Of a DNA stretch of 64,000 nucleotides, positions 43,262-53,134 are shown piece after piece. The notes under the pieces were generated by a model that was not told where the DNA came from, did not search any database, and was given only the letters and a program-made list of their open reading frames with translations. This stretch comes from Streptomyces sp. PT12 (GTDB taxonomy: Bacteria > Actinomycetota > Actinomycetes > Streptomycetales > Streptomycetaceae): positions 211,202 through 275,201 of the forward strand of contig NZ_QEST01000235.1 of assembly GCF_003311645.1 (NCBI RefSeq), in the 5' to 3' direction. Every line of letters begins with the position of its first letter. Position 1 is the first letter of the stretch. The position numbers and the translations under genes are program-made.

Positions 43262-44599
43262 ATGAGCACCATCAGACGCCCACTGGCGCGCGTCGCCGCC
43301 ACGGCCCTGGCCCTGTCCCTCGGGCTGACCGCCTGCGGATCCGACGACGGGGACGGCGGGGGAGGGGACGCCTCGCCCGAGGCCGTGCGGGCGGCCCTCG
43401 ACGAGGGCGGGCAGATCACCGTGTGGGCCTGGGAGCCCACGCTCGACGCGGTCGTCGCCGACTTCGAGGCCGCCCACCCCGAGGTGGACGTCGAGCTGGT
43501 CAACGCGGGCACCAACACCGACCAGTACACCGCCCTCCAGAACGCCATATCCGCGGGCTCGGGCGTGCCCGACGTCGCGCAGATCGAGTACTACGCGCTG
43601 AGCCAGTTCTCCATCGCCGACTCCCTCACCGACCTCGCGCCCTACGGCGCCGACGACCTCGACGGCACGTTCACGCCGGGCCCGTGGAACGCGGTCGGCT
43701 CGGGCGGAGGCATCCACGGCCTGCCGATGGACTCGGGCCCGATGGCCCTCTTCTACAACCAGGACATCTTCGACGAGCACGGCATCGAGGTCCCCGAGAC
43801 CTGGGACGACTACGTCGAGGCCGCCAGGGCCCTGCACGCCGCCGACCCCGATGTCTACCTCGGCTCCGACACCGGCGACGCGGGCTTCACCACGAGCATG
43901 ATCTGGCAGGCGGGCGGCCACCCCTACACCGTCGACGGCACCGACGTCGGCATCGACTTCGGCGACGAGGGGTCCGCCCGTTTCGCCGAGACCTGGCAGC
44001 AGCTGCTCGACGAGGACCTTCTCGCGCCGATCACGGGCTGGAGCGACGAGTGGTACCAGGGCCTGGCCGACGGCACCATCGCCAGCCTGATCATGGGCGC
44101 CTGGATGCCCGCCAACCTGGAGTCGGGCGTGGCCGAGGGCTCGGGCTCATGGCGCGTCGCCCCGCTGCCCCAGTGGGAGGCGGGCGGCCAGGCCAGCGCG
44201 GAGAACGGCGGCAGCTCCCTCGCCGTCCCCTCCGCCGCGGCCAACAAGGAACTCGCCTACGCCTTCGTCGAGTACGCCACCGCGGGGGACGGCGCGGCCA
44301 CCCGCATCGAGGGCGGCGCGTTCCCCGCGACCACCGCTGACCTCTCGTCGGAGGAGTTCCTCAACGCCGAGTTCGCCTACTTCGGCGGCCAGAAGGCCAA
44401 CGAGATCTTCGCCGAGTCCGCGGCCGCCGTCCTCCCCGACTGGTCGTATCTGCCCTACCAGGTCTACGCCAACTCCATCTTCAACGACACCGTCGGCCAG
44501 GCGTATGTCTCCGGCACCACCCTCACCGACGGGCTCGCCGCCTGGCAGGAGGAGTCCCTCGCCTACGGCGAGGAGCAGGGCTTCACCGTCGGCGGCTGA
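43262..44599 (+). CDS. Sugar ABC transporter substrate-binding lipoprotein
   Basis: ATG 43262; 445 residues. The lipoprotein signal ends LTAC (Cys25). The family 1 binding fold follows: ITVWAWEPTLDAVVADFEAAHPEVDVELVNAGTNTDQYTALQNAI, DVAQIEYYALSQFSIADSLTDL, GLPMDSGPMALFYNQDIFDEHGIEVPETWDDYVEAA and QAGGHPYTVDG. From the neighbouring enzymes the ligand is probably galactose or beta-1,6-galacto-oligosaccharide. Confidence 0.92.
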   Translation: MSTIRRPLARVAATALALSLGLTACGSDDGDGGGGDASPEAVRAALDEGGQITVWAWEPTLDAVVADFEAAHPEVDVELVNAGTNTDQYTALQNAISAGSGVPDVAQIEYYALSQFSIADSLTDLAPYGADDLDGTFTPGPWNAVGSGGGIHGLPMDSGPMALFYNQDIFDEHGIEVPETWDDYVEAARALHAADPDVYLGSDTGDAGFTTSMIWQAGGHPYTVDGTDVGIDFGDEGSARFAETWQQLLDEDLLAPITGWSDEWYQGLADGTIASLIMGAWMPANLESGVAEGSGSWRVAPLPQWEAGGQASAENGGSSLAVPSAAANKELAYAFVEYATAGDGAATRIEGGAFPATTADLSSEEFLNAEFAYFGGQKANEIFAESAAAVLPDWSYLPYQVYANSIFNDTVGQAYVSGTTLTDGLAAWQEESLAYGEEQGFTVGG

Positions 44600-44658
44600 C
44601 CCAGCACCCCGCGCGCCCCGCGCCCCGCGCGCCCCGCGTCCCCGCGTCCCCGTTCCAC

Positions 44659-44689
44659 GTCCGGGCGACCGGCCACCGGTCGCCCGGAC
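44659..44689 (+). other. Perfect intercistronic hairpin between binding-protein and beta-galactosidase genes
   Basis: GTCCGGGCGACCGG (44659-44672) pairs with CCGGTCGCCCGGAC (44676-44689) around a 3-base loop. In binding-protein operons such structures often protect the upstream mRNA and reduce downstream expression; it could also be a partial terminator. Confidence 0.7.
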
Positions 44690-44725
44690 GGCCGCGCTGC
44701 CCTCGCATCACCAAGGAGAGACCGC

Positions 44726-46783
44726 ATGTCCCGCGCCCCGAGCCACCGCTGGCCGCGCCCGCTCCCCGCCGAAGGCACCGCCGCCCCCGGCTTCCACTAC
44801 GGCGCCGACTACAACCCGGAACAGTGGCCGCGCGACGTCTGGCCCGAGGACATCCGCCTCATGCGCGAGGCGGGCGTCACCGTCGTCTCCCTCGCCATCT
44901 TCTCCTGGGCCCGCATCCAACCGGCCCAGGACGCCTGGGACTTCGACTGGCTCGACGAGATCATGGACCTGCTGCACCAGGGCGGTATCGCCGTCGACCT
45001 GGCCACCGCCACCGCATCCCCGCCGCCCTGGCTCACCGCGGCGCACCCCGAGATCCTGCCTGTCACCGCGACGGGCGAGACCATCTGGCCCGGCGCCCGC
45101 CAGCACTGGCGGCCCACCTCGCCGGTCTTCCGCGAGCACGCCCTCCGCCTGGTCACCGCCCTCGCCGAGCGCTACGCCACGCACCCCGCCCTGGTCGCCT
45201 GGCACATCAACAACGAGCTCGGCTGCCACAACGTCCACGACTACTCCGACGACGCCGCCCGCGCGTTCCGCGCCTGGCTGCGCACCCGCCACGGCTCGAT
45301 CGACGCGCTCAACGACGCCTGGGGAACGGCGTTCTGGTCCCAGCGCTACAGCGACTTCGACCAGATCCTCCCGCCCCGCCTCGCCGCCTCGCACCCCAAC
45401 CCCACCCAGCAGCTCGACTTCATGCGCTTCTCGTCCGACGCCCTGAAGGACCATCTGCGCGCCGAGCGCGACATCCTGCGCCGGATCACCCCGGATGTGC
45501 CCGTGACCACCAACTTCATGGTGATGGGCGAGACCAAGGGCATGCACTACGCCGACTGGGCCGCCGAGGTCGACTTCGTCTCCAACGACCACTACGCCCT
45601 GCCGGGCCCGCAGAGCCTCGACGAGATGTCGTTCTCCGCCAACCTCACCGGCAACATCGCCGGTGGCCGCCCATGGTTCCTGATGGAGCACTCCACGAGC
45701 GCCGTCAACTGGCAGCCCGTCAACGTCGCCAAGCGGCCGGGCGAGCTGGCCCGCGACTCCCTCCTGCACGTCGCCCACGGCGCCGACGCCGTCTGCTTCT
45801 TCCAGTGGCGCCAGTCCGCGGCGGGCGCCGAGAAGTACCACTCCGCGATGGTCCCGCACGCCGGGCCCGAAAGCGACGTCTTCCGCGCCGTCACCGACCT
45901 CGGCGCCACCCTGCGCGACCTGGCCCCCGCCGCGGGGACCGTACGCGACCCCGCGCCCGCCGCGATCCTCTTCGACTGGGAGTCCTGGTGGGCCAGCGAG
46001 CTCGACTCCCACCCGACGTCGAGGCTGCGCTACCGCCAGGAAGCCCTCGACTGGTACTCGGCGTTCCTCGCCCTCGGGGTGCGGGCCGACGTCGTGCCCA
46101 CCGGCACCCCGCTCGACGCCTACCGCATGGTCGTCGCCCCCGTCCTGCACATGGTCCCGCAGTCCCTCGCCAAGGAGCTGACCCGCTACGTCGAGGGCGG
46201 CGGCCACCTGGTGACGACCTACTTCTCCGGGATCGTCGACGAGAACGACCACGCCTGGCTCGGCGGCTACCCGGGGCCGCTGCGCGACCTCCTCGGCATC
46301 CGCATCGAGGAGTTCGCGCCGCTCCTCGACGACGAGTCCGCCGCGCTCGACGACGGCACCAGCGGCACCCTGTGGACCGACCTGATCACCGTCACCGACC
46401 CCGCCACCGAGACCCTGGCCCGCTACACCGCGGGACCCGCCGAGGGCCGCGCCGCCCTCACCCGCCGCGCGGCGGGGCCAGGATCGGCCTCCTATCTCTC
46501 CACCCGGCTGGGGCCCGAGCAACTCCGCGGCCCGCTCGGCCGGTTGCTCGCCGCCGCTGGCATCGAGCGCGAGCTGCCCGAGTCCGCGGCGGGCCGCGTC
46601 GAGCTGACCGTTCGCACCGACGGCGCGAACGCGTTCTGGTTCCTCGTGAACCGCACCGAGGAGCCGGTCCCGCTGACCGGCATCGCGGGGGAGGTGATCG
46701 GCGGCGCGCCCCGCGACCCCGGCGCCCCGCGGCGCGTCCTTCCCCCGCGTGGCGTCGCCGTGCTGCGGCGCCAGGCCCCCTGA
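44726..46783 (+). CDS. GH42 beta-galactosidase, intracellular
   Basis: The 685 residues have no signal peptide. Family hallmarks are FHYGADYNPEQWPRDVWPEDIRLMREAGVTVVSLAIFSWARIQP, AWHINNELGCH (acid/base Glu164) and WFLMEHSTSAVNWQP (nucleophile Glu321). A trimerisation domain (residues about 400-600) and a small beta domain complete the GH42 layout. It hydrolyses terminal beta-galactose from imported galacto-oligosaccharides. It is in the LacI operon after the transporter genes. Confidence 0.93.
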   Translation: MSRAPSHRWPRPLPAEGTAAPGFHYGADYNPEQWPRDVWPEDIRLMREAGVTVVSLAIFSWARIQPAQDAWDFDWLDEIMDLLHQGGIAVDLATATASPPPWLTAAHPEILPVTATGETIWPGARQHWRPTSPVFREHALRLVTALAERYATHPALVAWHINNELGCHNVHDYSDDAARAFRAWLRTRHGSIDALNDAWGTAFWSQRYSDFDQILPPRLAASHPNPTQQLDFMRFSSDALKDHLRAERDILRRITPDVPVTTNFMVMGETKGMHYADWAAEVDFVSNDHYALPGPQSLDEMSFSANLTGNIAGGRPWFLMEHSTSAVNWQPVNVAKRPGELARDSLLHVAHGADAVCFFQWRQSAAGAEKYHSAMVPHAGPESDVFRAVTDLGATLRDLAPAAGTVRDPAPAAILFDWESWWASELDSHPTSRLRYRQEALDWYSAFLALGVRADVVPTGTPLDAYRMVVAPVLHMVPQSLAKELTRYVEGGGHLVTTYFSGIVDENDHAWLGGYPGPLRDLLGIRIEEFAPLLDDESAALDDGTSGTLWTDLITVTDPATETLARYTAGPAEGRAALTRRAAGPGSASYLSTRLGPEQLRGPLGRLLAAAGIERELPESAAGRVELTVRTDGANAFWFLVNRTEEPVPLTGIAGEVIGGAPRDPGAPRRVLPPRGVAVLRRQAP

Positions 46784-46857
46784 GCGGCCCTGAGGGGCCC
46801 TGAGGGGCCGCATCCGACCCGTTCTCCTCCGCGACGAAGCGACCAGAAGGGCACCAC

Positions 46858-48885
46858 ATGATGCGACGCACACCCCGCGGCCGAAGGCCGCGGACGACCG
46901 CACTCGCCGCCGTCCTGGCCACCGGAGGCGCGCTCGCCGCCGTGCCGGGGACCGCCCAGGCGGCCGACGCCGTGACGATCACCCCCGATCCCTCCTACCA
47001 GGGCCAGGAGTTCGAGGGCTGGGGCACCAGCCTGGTGTGGTTCGCCAACGCCACGGGCGACTACCCCGACGAGATCCGCGACGAGCTGGCCGACCTCCTC
47101 TTCGGCGACGACGGACTCGCCCTCAACATCGCCCGCTACAACATCGGCGGCGGCAACGCGCCCGACGTCACCGACTACCTGCGCGCGGGCGGCGCCGTCG
47201 AGGGCTGGTGGCGCGCCCCCGACGGCACCACGCGCGAGGACGTCGACTGGTGGAACGCCGCCGACCCGGCCCACTGGAACGAGAACGCCGACCTCACCCA
47301 GCGCTGGTGGGTGGACCGCGTCAAGGACGAGGTCGACCACTGGGAGGCGTTCAGCAACTCGCCGCCCTGGTTCCAGACCGTCAGCGGCTATGTCTCCGGC
47401 GGCTTCGACGCGGGCGCCGACCAGGTGAGGCCCGAGTCCGTCGAGGACTTCGCCGCCTACCTGGTCGGCGCGGTCGAGCGCCTGGAGGGCGCGCACGGCA
47501 TCGACGTCGCCACCCTCGACCCGTTCAACGAGCCCAACACCACCTACTGGAGCACCCGGCTCGGCCCGGACGGCGAGCCCATCGGCGGCAGGCAGGAGGG
47601 CGCCCACGTCGGCCCCGCGCTCCAGCGGGACATCATCACGGCGCTGGCCGCCGAGCTCGACGGCGCGGACACCGAGGCCGCCATCTCGGCCATGGACGAG
47701 ACCAACCCCGGCAGGTTCGCGGAGAACTGGGCCGCCTACCCGCCCGAGGTGCGTGACCTCGTCGACCAGCTCAACGTCCACACCTACGGCACCGCGGGCC
47801 GCACCACCGTTCGTGACCTGGCCAAGGCCGCCGACAAGCCGCTGTGGATGAGCGAGGTCGAGGGCGACTGGGGCACGACGGGAGGACAGGACTTCGAGAC
47901 CATGTCCACCGGCCTTGGGCTGGCCCGCCACATCGTCGCCGACCTGCGCGAACTCGAGCCCACCGCCTGGGTGTTCTGGCAGCCCGTCGAGGACTACGAC
48001 AACATGGCCCCCGGCGGCGAGTCCCCCCAGGGCGGCAACTGGGGCAGCATCCAGCTCCCCTTCAGCTGCACCGCCGACGACACCCTGGAGACCTGCCCCA
48101 TCCGCACCAACACCAAGTTCGACACGGCGAGGAACTTCACCCACCACATCAGGCCCGGTGACCACCTCATGCGGACCGACGACCCCGCGAGCGTCGCCGC
48201 GGTCCACGCCTCGGGGCGCGGCGCCACGGTCGTCCACGTCAACGACGCCACCGAGGCCAGGGAAGTCACCCTCGACCTCTCGAAGTTCGCCCGCGTCTCC
48301 CGCGGCGCCACCGTCACCCCCGTGGTGACCGACGCCCATGGCGCGCTTGTCACCCAGGAGTCCGTGCCGGTGCGCGGTGAACGGGCCTCGTTCACCGTGC
48401 CAGCCGAGTCCGTCACCAGCTTTGTCGTGGATGGCGTCGCGGGCGTCGACCGCGACGCGGCGGAGATCAGGCCGGGCCAGGACCACCTGCTGACGGGCGC
48501 GGCCAGCGGCAGATCGCTCGCCGCGACCGGCGACTGCGCGGTCATCCGCGCCACGGACCCGGCCGACCCCGCCCAGCGGTGGGAGGTCACCAAGCTGACC
48601 AGGGGCGACGACAATCGGCAGCGCTACGCGCTCGGCAACGACGCGAGCGATCGCCGCCTCGCGGTGCGCGACGGCTCCCTGGTCCTGGAACCCGACCGGG
48701 GCCGCCCCGACACCGCGGCCCAGTGGATCGCCTCCACCACCGGCGACTCGACCTGGACCTGGGTCAACGCGGCCACGGGCCAGCTGATCGAGGTGGCGGG
48801 CGAGGCGACACACGAGGGCGCCGCCGTGTCCGTGTGGGCACCCAACTCCGGGGGGCACCAGCGGTGGGGGGTGAGCGGGGTGTGA
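46858..48885 (+). CDS. Secreted GH30 endo-beta-1,6-galactanase with C-terminal ricin/CBM13-like domain
   Basis: The 675 residues have a signal peptide (TTALAAVLATGGALAAVPGTAQA). The GH30 barrel follows: FEGWGTSLVWFANATGDYP, LNIARYNIGGGNAPDV, DPFNEPNTTYW (acid/base Glu225) and KPLWMSEVEGDWG (nucleophile Glu333). A beta-sandwich side domain is followed from about residue 540 by a beta-trefoil region. This resembles characterised Streptomyces endo-beta-1,6-galactanases that cut type II arabinogalactan side chains. It supplies the oligosaccharides taken up and split by the preceding genes. Confidence 0.88.
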   Translation: MMRRTPRGRRPRTTALAAVLATGGALAAVPGTAQAADAVTITPDPSYQGQEFEGWGTSLVWFANATGDYPDEIRDELADLLFGDDGLALNIARYNIGGGNAPDVTDYLRAGGAVEGWWRAPDGTTREDVDWWNAADPAHWNENADLTQRWWVDRVKDEVDHWEAFSNSPPWFQTVSGYVSGGFDAGADQVRPESVEDFAAYLVGAVERLEGAHGIDVATLDPFNEPNTTYWSTRLGPDGEPIGGRQEGAHVGPALQRDIITALAAELDGADTEAAISAMDETNPGRFAENWAAYPPEVRDLVDQLNVHTYGTAGRTTVRDLAKAADKPLWMSEVEGDWGTTGGQDFETMSTGLGLARHIVADLRELEPTAWVFWQPVEDYDNMAPGGESPQGGNWGSIQLPFSCTADDTLETCPIRTNTKFDTARNFTHHIRPGDHLMRTDDPASVAAVHASGRGATVVHVNDATEAREVTLDLSKFARVSRGATVTPVVTDAHGALVTQESVPVRGERASFTVPAESVTSFVVDGVAGVDRDAAEIRPGQDHLLTGAASGRSLAATGDCAVIRATDPADPAQRWEVTKLTRGDDNRQRYALGNDASDRRLAVRDGSLVLEPDRGRPDTAAQWIASTTGDSTWTWVNAATGQLIEVAGEATHEGAAVSVWAPNSGGHQRWGVSGV

Positions 48886-49314
48886 GTGGGGGCGGCTACG
48901 GAGGGTCCGGTGGTGCGGGCCGCCTGCCGCGGTGGCTTGTTTCGCCGTGGGTGCGGGTCAGAGATCGGCACCTACGGGAGGGGGGCGTCGGGTGACCGGC
49001 CGTCCCGGTCAACGGGAGGTCTCGTCGCTGGCTGGGACCGTTCGCCGAACGGGCGCCGCCGCGTCCCTCGTCGGCGGCCGTCTTCCCGGTGGTCGCTTGC
49101 GGTGGCGCGCACCCATCGGGCCTGCCCTGGCCGCACGAAGCGCTTTCACGCCTGGCGCACGATCGGCTGCAGCCGGATCCTCGTCCCGCCCGAGTCCTAC
49201 CCGAGCCGTTGACGGCACGGCGGCTGAGGATCCGGCTCACGCGGACCCGCGCCAGGCCGCGGCTGGCGTTCGTCGGCCTCTACACCACCGTGCGGCCGAC
49301 CTGACCTGGCGGGC
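48886..49314. other. Intergenic region, no recognisable gene
   Basis: Between the galactanase and the DUF2264 gene. Open frames here lack family resemblance and GC-frame consistency. I see no convincing promoter or terminator, though transcription converges on this stretch. Confidence 0.5.
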
Positions 49315-51264
49315 TCAGATCTGCACGCGCGTGCGGTGGCCGTCGGGCCAGGTGACGGTGGCCGCGTCGGGGCCCGCGCTCACCGTGGGCGCGGCGCCGT
49401 GCGGTGCGGCGCCGCGCGGCGCGCCGCCCCCGTCGAGGGTGACCAGGGCGGCGAACAGGCCGCCCGCCGCGGGGACGCCGTCGGCGGCGAGCCAGGGGAT
49501 GGCCGTCCAGGCGCCCAGCGGCCCCGTGTCCCGTTCGAGCGTCACCCCTGCATCGGTGAAGCCGAGCAACGGGCGCAGGGCCGACCGCAGTCGGGCCGTG
49601 TGCGCGAGTGCGTCAGGCCCCGTGCCGGGCCGCTCGGCCGAGGCGATGGGCCAGCCGCCAAGGCGCAGCCTGAGCGGCCCCGTGGGGTGCTCGGCCGCCC
49701 CGACGCGCACCAGCCTGACCTCCACGCCCCCGCGGACCGCCGACGCCACGGCGAGCTCGGGTCCCGGGGTGATCGCCCCCTGGCGCCCCGAGCCATGGTC
49801 GGGCCCGGCGTCGGGCGCCGGGTCGACCCAGTGCGCGCGCCCGCCCGAGGCGGCGAGCAGCACGCCGCCCGGCGCGAGGCCCGCGTGGCGCGTGGCGAAC
49901 CCGGTGCGGTGCGTCGCCCGTCCACTGCCGTCGACCAGCACCGCGGCGTTGTCGAGCGGCGCGTCCACCGCGGGCCCGATGAGCGGGGGGACGGTGGCGG
50001 TCGAGTAGCCGAGCCTGGCGTAGAGCGGGGCGTCGGTGGAGGTGACGCCGGGGCGTGCGTGGTCGGTGCCATGGTTGACAACGGTGACAATGCCGTCGCC
50101 GTGCCGCCCCGAGACGAGCCAGCCCGGCGCCTCGATCACCCGCGCGAAGTCGCCGCGTTCCACGGGCAGCGGCTCCTCCACCGCGGTCCACACGGGGTGG
50201 TCGGCAGGCAGGGCGAGGCCCAGCACGCCCTTGGCGGCCCAGTAGGGCGAGCCGGGGCCCGAGTACGCCTGGCGCATCCCGGGCCAGGCGTGGTGCCACC
50301 CCAGGGAGAGCAGCCCTTCGGCGTCGGGGGCGCCGCGGTCGGCGAAGTGGCGCACGATGCCGCTGGCCGCGCGCCGGATCAGCCCTGGCGGCAGGTCGCC
50401 CGTGCCGGTGAACGCGGCGGTCCACAGCGGCGCGGCGGCCGCGAACCGGTAGATGAGGCTGCGGCCCTGGAGCAGCGGCGAGCCGTCCGCGCCGATCAGG
50501 TGGACCGCGTCGTCGAGGTAGCGGGCCAGGTCATCGGCCCACCGCGCGGCCAGCTCCGGAGGGCACAGGGAGCCGACGACGTCGAACGTCCGCGTCCACA
50601 GCAGCGGATAGAGGTGCAGCGCCCAGCCGGTGTAGTGGTCGAACGCGCGCTCGTCCGCGCCGTCGGAGAGCCAGCCGCCCGTGCGCCGCAGCGAGGCGTG
50701 GACGGCCAGGTCCTCCTCGATGTCGGCGGCCGACCATGGCCCGCCGACCTCGCGCAGGAACGACTCGACGACGATCCGGAACCACACCCAGTTGATGGGC
50801 GGATAGGGCTGGCCCACCACGGTGGACAGCCAGTTGACGGTGCGCTCGCGCACCCCGTCGTCCAGCAGGTCCCACAGCCACGGCCTGGTGAGCGCGAGGA
50901 TCAGCGCGAGCGAAGCGGCCTCCACCTTGGCCTGGCCAAGCTCGTCGGGGCGCGGCCACGCCTCGGGCGAGCCGGGGTCGGTGCCAGCGGCCAGCCCGGC
51001 GGCGTAGCGTTCGAGCAGCCCGGTGGGGTCGGCGCCCCGTTCACCGGCCACGCGGAACCCCGCGAGCAGCAGCGTCCGCGCAAAGCCCTCAAGGCCGTCG
51101 GACGCGGGCCCGTAACGGCTTGGCGGCCCCGGCAAGTCCACGCGCGCGCCCAGCGGGGAGCGGTAGGGGCCGACGGCGGCCAGCATCCGGTCGGCGAGCT
51201 CGGCCCAGTGGGCGCGGGTCCACCCGGTGTGGGGCGAACGGGCCCTGTCCTCCGGCGCGTTCAC
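49315..51264 (-). CDS. DUF2264 domain protein
   Basis: GTG 51264 overlaps the TGA of the dehydrogenase gene; 649 residues. The N-terminal 380 residues are an alpha/alpha barrel-like region, characteristic of DUF2264: LEGFARTLLLAGFRVAG, WLSTVVGQPYPPINWVWFRIVVESFLREVGG, DERAFDHYTGWALHLYPLLW and GRSLIYRFAAAAPLWTAAF. The C-terminal part is beta-rich. The family occurs next to polysaccharide lyase and sugar-uptake genes and may act on an unsaturated or acidic sugar. No signal peptide is present, so it would act on an imported product of the adjacent ABC transporter. Activity is unproven. Confidence 0.82.
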   Translation of the reverse strand: MNAPEDRARSPHTGWTRAHWAELADRMLAAVGPYRSPLGARVDLPGPPSRYGPASDGLEGFARTLLLAGFRVAGERGADPTGLLERYAAGLAAGTDPGSPEAWPRPDELGQAKVEAASLALILALTRPWLWDLLDDGVRERTVNWLSTVVGQPYPPINWVWFRIVVESFLREVGGPWSAADIEEDLAVHASLRRTGGWLSDGADERAFDHYTGWALHLYPLLWTRTFDVVGSLCPPELAARWADDLARYLDDAVHLIGADGSPLLQGRSLIYRFAAAAPLWTAAFTGTGDLPPGLIRRAASGIVRHFADRGAPDAEGLLSLGWHHAWPGMRQAYSGPGSPYWAAKGVLGLALPADHPVWTAVEEPLPVERGDFARVIEAPGWLVSGRHGDGIVTVVNHGTDHARPGVTSTDAPLYARLGYSTATVPPLIGPAVDAPLDNAAVLVDGSGRATHRTGFATRHAGLAPGGVLLAASGGRAHWVDPAPDAGPDHGSGRQGAITPGPELAVASAVRGGVEVRLVRVGAAEHPTGPLRLRLGGWPIASAERPGTGPDALAHTARLRSALRPLLGFTDAGVTLERDTGPLGAWTAIPWLAADGVPAAGGLFAALVTLDGGGAPRGAAPHGAAPTVSAGPDAATVTWPDGHRTRVQI

Positions 51265-52283
51265 GCCCGCACCGCCAGGTCCGAGCGGGTGACGGGGTCG
51301 AGGGGCGGGTGGCCCGCGGCGTAGCGTTCGAGCTCGGCCAGCGCGGCCTGGGCCATCCTGCGGGTCTCCGAGCCGAGCGAGCCCGCGACATGCGGCGTGA
51401 GCAGCACGTTGGGCAGGTCGTAGAGCGGCGAGTCGGCGGGCAGCGGCTCGGGCTCGGTGACGTCGAGGACGGCGTGCAACTCGCCGCCGAGGCAGGCGCG
51501 TTCCAGGGCGTCGGTGTCGACGAGGCTGCCGCGCGCGGTGTTGACCAGCACGGCGTGGCGGGGGAGCGCGGCCAGCTCGGCGGCGCCGATGAGGCCCCTG
51601 GTCTCGGGGAGCGCGGGCGCGTGCAGGCTGAGGACGTCGGCCTGGGGCAGCGCCTCGGCCAGGGTGGCGGGCCTGGCCCCCGCCGCGACGATGGCGGCGG
51701 GGTCGGCCACGGGGTCGACGACCAGCACGCGGGCCAGGTCGAGGCGCGTGAGCAGCGCGCACACGCGGGCGCCGATGCGCGAGTGCCCCACCAGGACGAC
51801 GGTGCGGTCGTGCCCCGACAGCTCGCCGCGCCGCTCCCGGTAGCCCCAGTCGGCGCGGAACTCCCTGGCGTCAGCGGCCAGGAACGGCACCTTCTTGAAC
51901 GCCCACAGCACGGCCGCGAGCGTGTAGTGGGCGACGGGCTCGGCGTTGGCCTCGGCCGCGGTGGTGACCAGCAGGCCGCGGTCGAAGACCTCGCGGCCCA
52001 CGTGCGGGCGCACCGACCCGGCCGCGTGCAGCACGGCCCGCAGCCGGGGCGCGGCGTCGAGCACGTCGGCCGTCAGGGGCGGGCAGCCCCACGAGGTGAG
52101 CAGCACCTCGGCCTCGGCCAGCCGGGCGCGCGCCCGGGGCGAGCGGAGCTCGTCGACGACCAACGGGTCGCCCAGGGCGGCGGCTTCGCGCAGCCTGGCC
52201 AGCTCGGGCTCGGCGAACTGCGTGGCGAAGGTGTCGTGCCCCATCACCAGCAGCGTCAGGGGCCCGGGCCCCGCCTCGGTCAC
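51261..52283 (-). CDS. D-2-hydroxyacid dehydrogenase
   Basis: GTG 52283 overlaps the TGA of the permease gene; 340 residues. NAD-binding is by VVLVGHSRIGARVCALL (a GxSxxG form of the usual GxGxxG). Catalytic residues are visible in NTARGSLVDTDAL (Arg), DVTEPEPLP (Glu) and LLTPHVAGS (His). The family reduces 2-keto acids or oxidises 2-hydroxyacids. In this operon it probably handles a sugar-acid intermediate from the imported substrate. Confidence 0.88.
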   Translation of the reverse strand: MTEAGPGPLTLLVMGHDTFATQFAEPELARLREAAALGDPLVVDELRSPRARARLAEAEVLLTSWGCPPLTADVLDAAPRLRAVLHAAGSVRPHVGREVFDRGLLVTTAAEANAEPVAHYTLAAVLWAFKKVPFLAADAREFRADWGYRERRGELSGHDRTVVLVGHSRIGARVCALLTRLDLARVLVVDPVADPAAIVAAGARPATLAEALPQADVLSLHAPALPETRGLIGAAELAALPRHAVLVNTARGSLVDTDALERACLGGELHAVLDVTEPEPLPADSPLYDLPNVLLTPHVAGSLGSETRRMAQAALAELERYAAGHPPLDPVTRSDLAVRA

Positions 52284-53134
52284 TTGACGCTCCCCGTGGC
52301 GAGGCCCGAGCGCCACTGCCGCTGGAGCACGACGAAGGCGATCACCAGAGGCACCACGGCGAGCAGCGAGCCGGTGATGACGAGGGGGTTGTACTGCGGG
52401 AACTGTCCCACGCGCGAGCTCCACTGGAAGAGGCCGAGGGTCATCGGGAAGAGGTCGGGGTCGGTGAGCATGACCAGGGGCAGGAAGAAGTTGTTCCAGA
52501 TGCCGACGAACTGGAAGAGGAGCACGGTCACCACGCCGGGTCGCATCATGGGCAGGGCGATGGTGAAGAACGTCCGCAGCTCGCCCGCGCCGTCCATGCG
52601 CGACGCCTCAAGCACCTCGTCGGGCACGGCCGCCTCGGCGTAGGCGCGGGCGAGGTAGACGCCGAACGGGTTGGTGAGCAGCGGGATAAACACCGCCCAG
52701 AACGTGTCGACGACGCGCAGCTCGGAGGCCATCAGGTACAGCGGCAGCGCGAGCGCGGTGGTGGGCACCAGGACGCCGGTGAGGGTGACGGCGAACAGGG
52801 CGCGCCGCCCGGGGAAGTCGAGCTTGGCGATGGCGTAGCCGCACGCCGCGCAGATCAGCGCGCCCAGGACGGCGCCGAGCCCCGCGTACAGCAGGGAGTT
52901 GCGCACCCAGAGGAGGAAGACGCCGTCCTCCTCGGCGAAGAGGTCGCGCAGGTTGCCGACGAGGTTCCAGTCGCCCAGCTCGAAGGCGCTCGTGGTGGAG
53001 AAGTCCCCGACGTTCTTGGTGGACGACGTGAACAGCCACACCAGCGGCAGCACGCTGTAGAGCGCGGCGATCAGCAGCAGGGCGTGTACGGCGCCGCGCG
53101 ACGTCCAACGGGACGTGCGCCGCGAGGGGTTCAT
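52280..53134 (-). CDS. Sugar ABC transporter permease (MalG type)
   Basis: The 284 residues have six helices (ALLLIAALYSVLPLVWLFTSSTKNVGDF first). The EAA loop is LEASRMDGAGELRTFFTIALPMM, with LQRQWRSGLATGSVK at the end. It overlaps its neighbours on both sides. It pairs with the upstream permease. Confidence 0.92.
   Translation of the reverse strand: MNPSRRTSRWTSRGAVHALLLIAALYSVLPLVWLFTSSTKNVGDFSTTSAFELGDWNLVGNLRDLFAEEDGVFLLWVRNSLLYAGLGAVLGALICAACGYAIAKLDFPGRRALFAVTLTGVLVPTTALALPLYLMASELRVVDTFWAVFIPLLTNPFGVYLARAYAEAAVPDEVLEASRMDGAGELRTFFTIALPMMRPGVVTVLLFQFVGIWNNFFLPLVMLTDPDLFPMTLGLFQWSSRVGQFPQYNPLVITGSLLAVVPLVIAFVVLQRQWRSGLATGSVK

Noticed and set aside
49089-49304. Short plus-strand frame between the galactanase and DUF2264 genes
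   Set aside because: No family match that I recognise, no ribosome site and Arg/Pro-rich noise composition.
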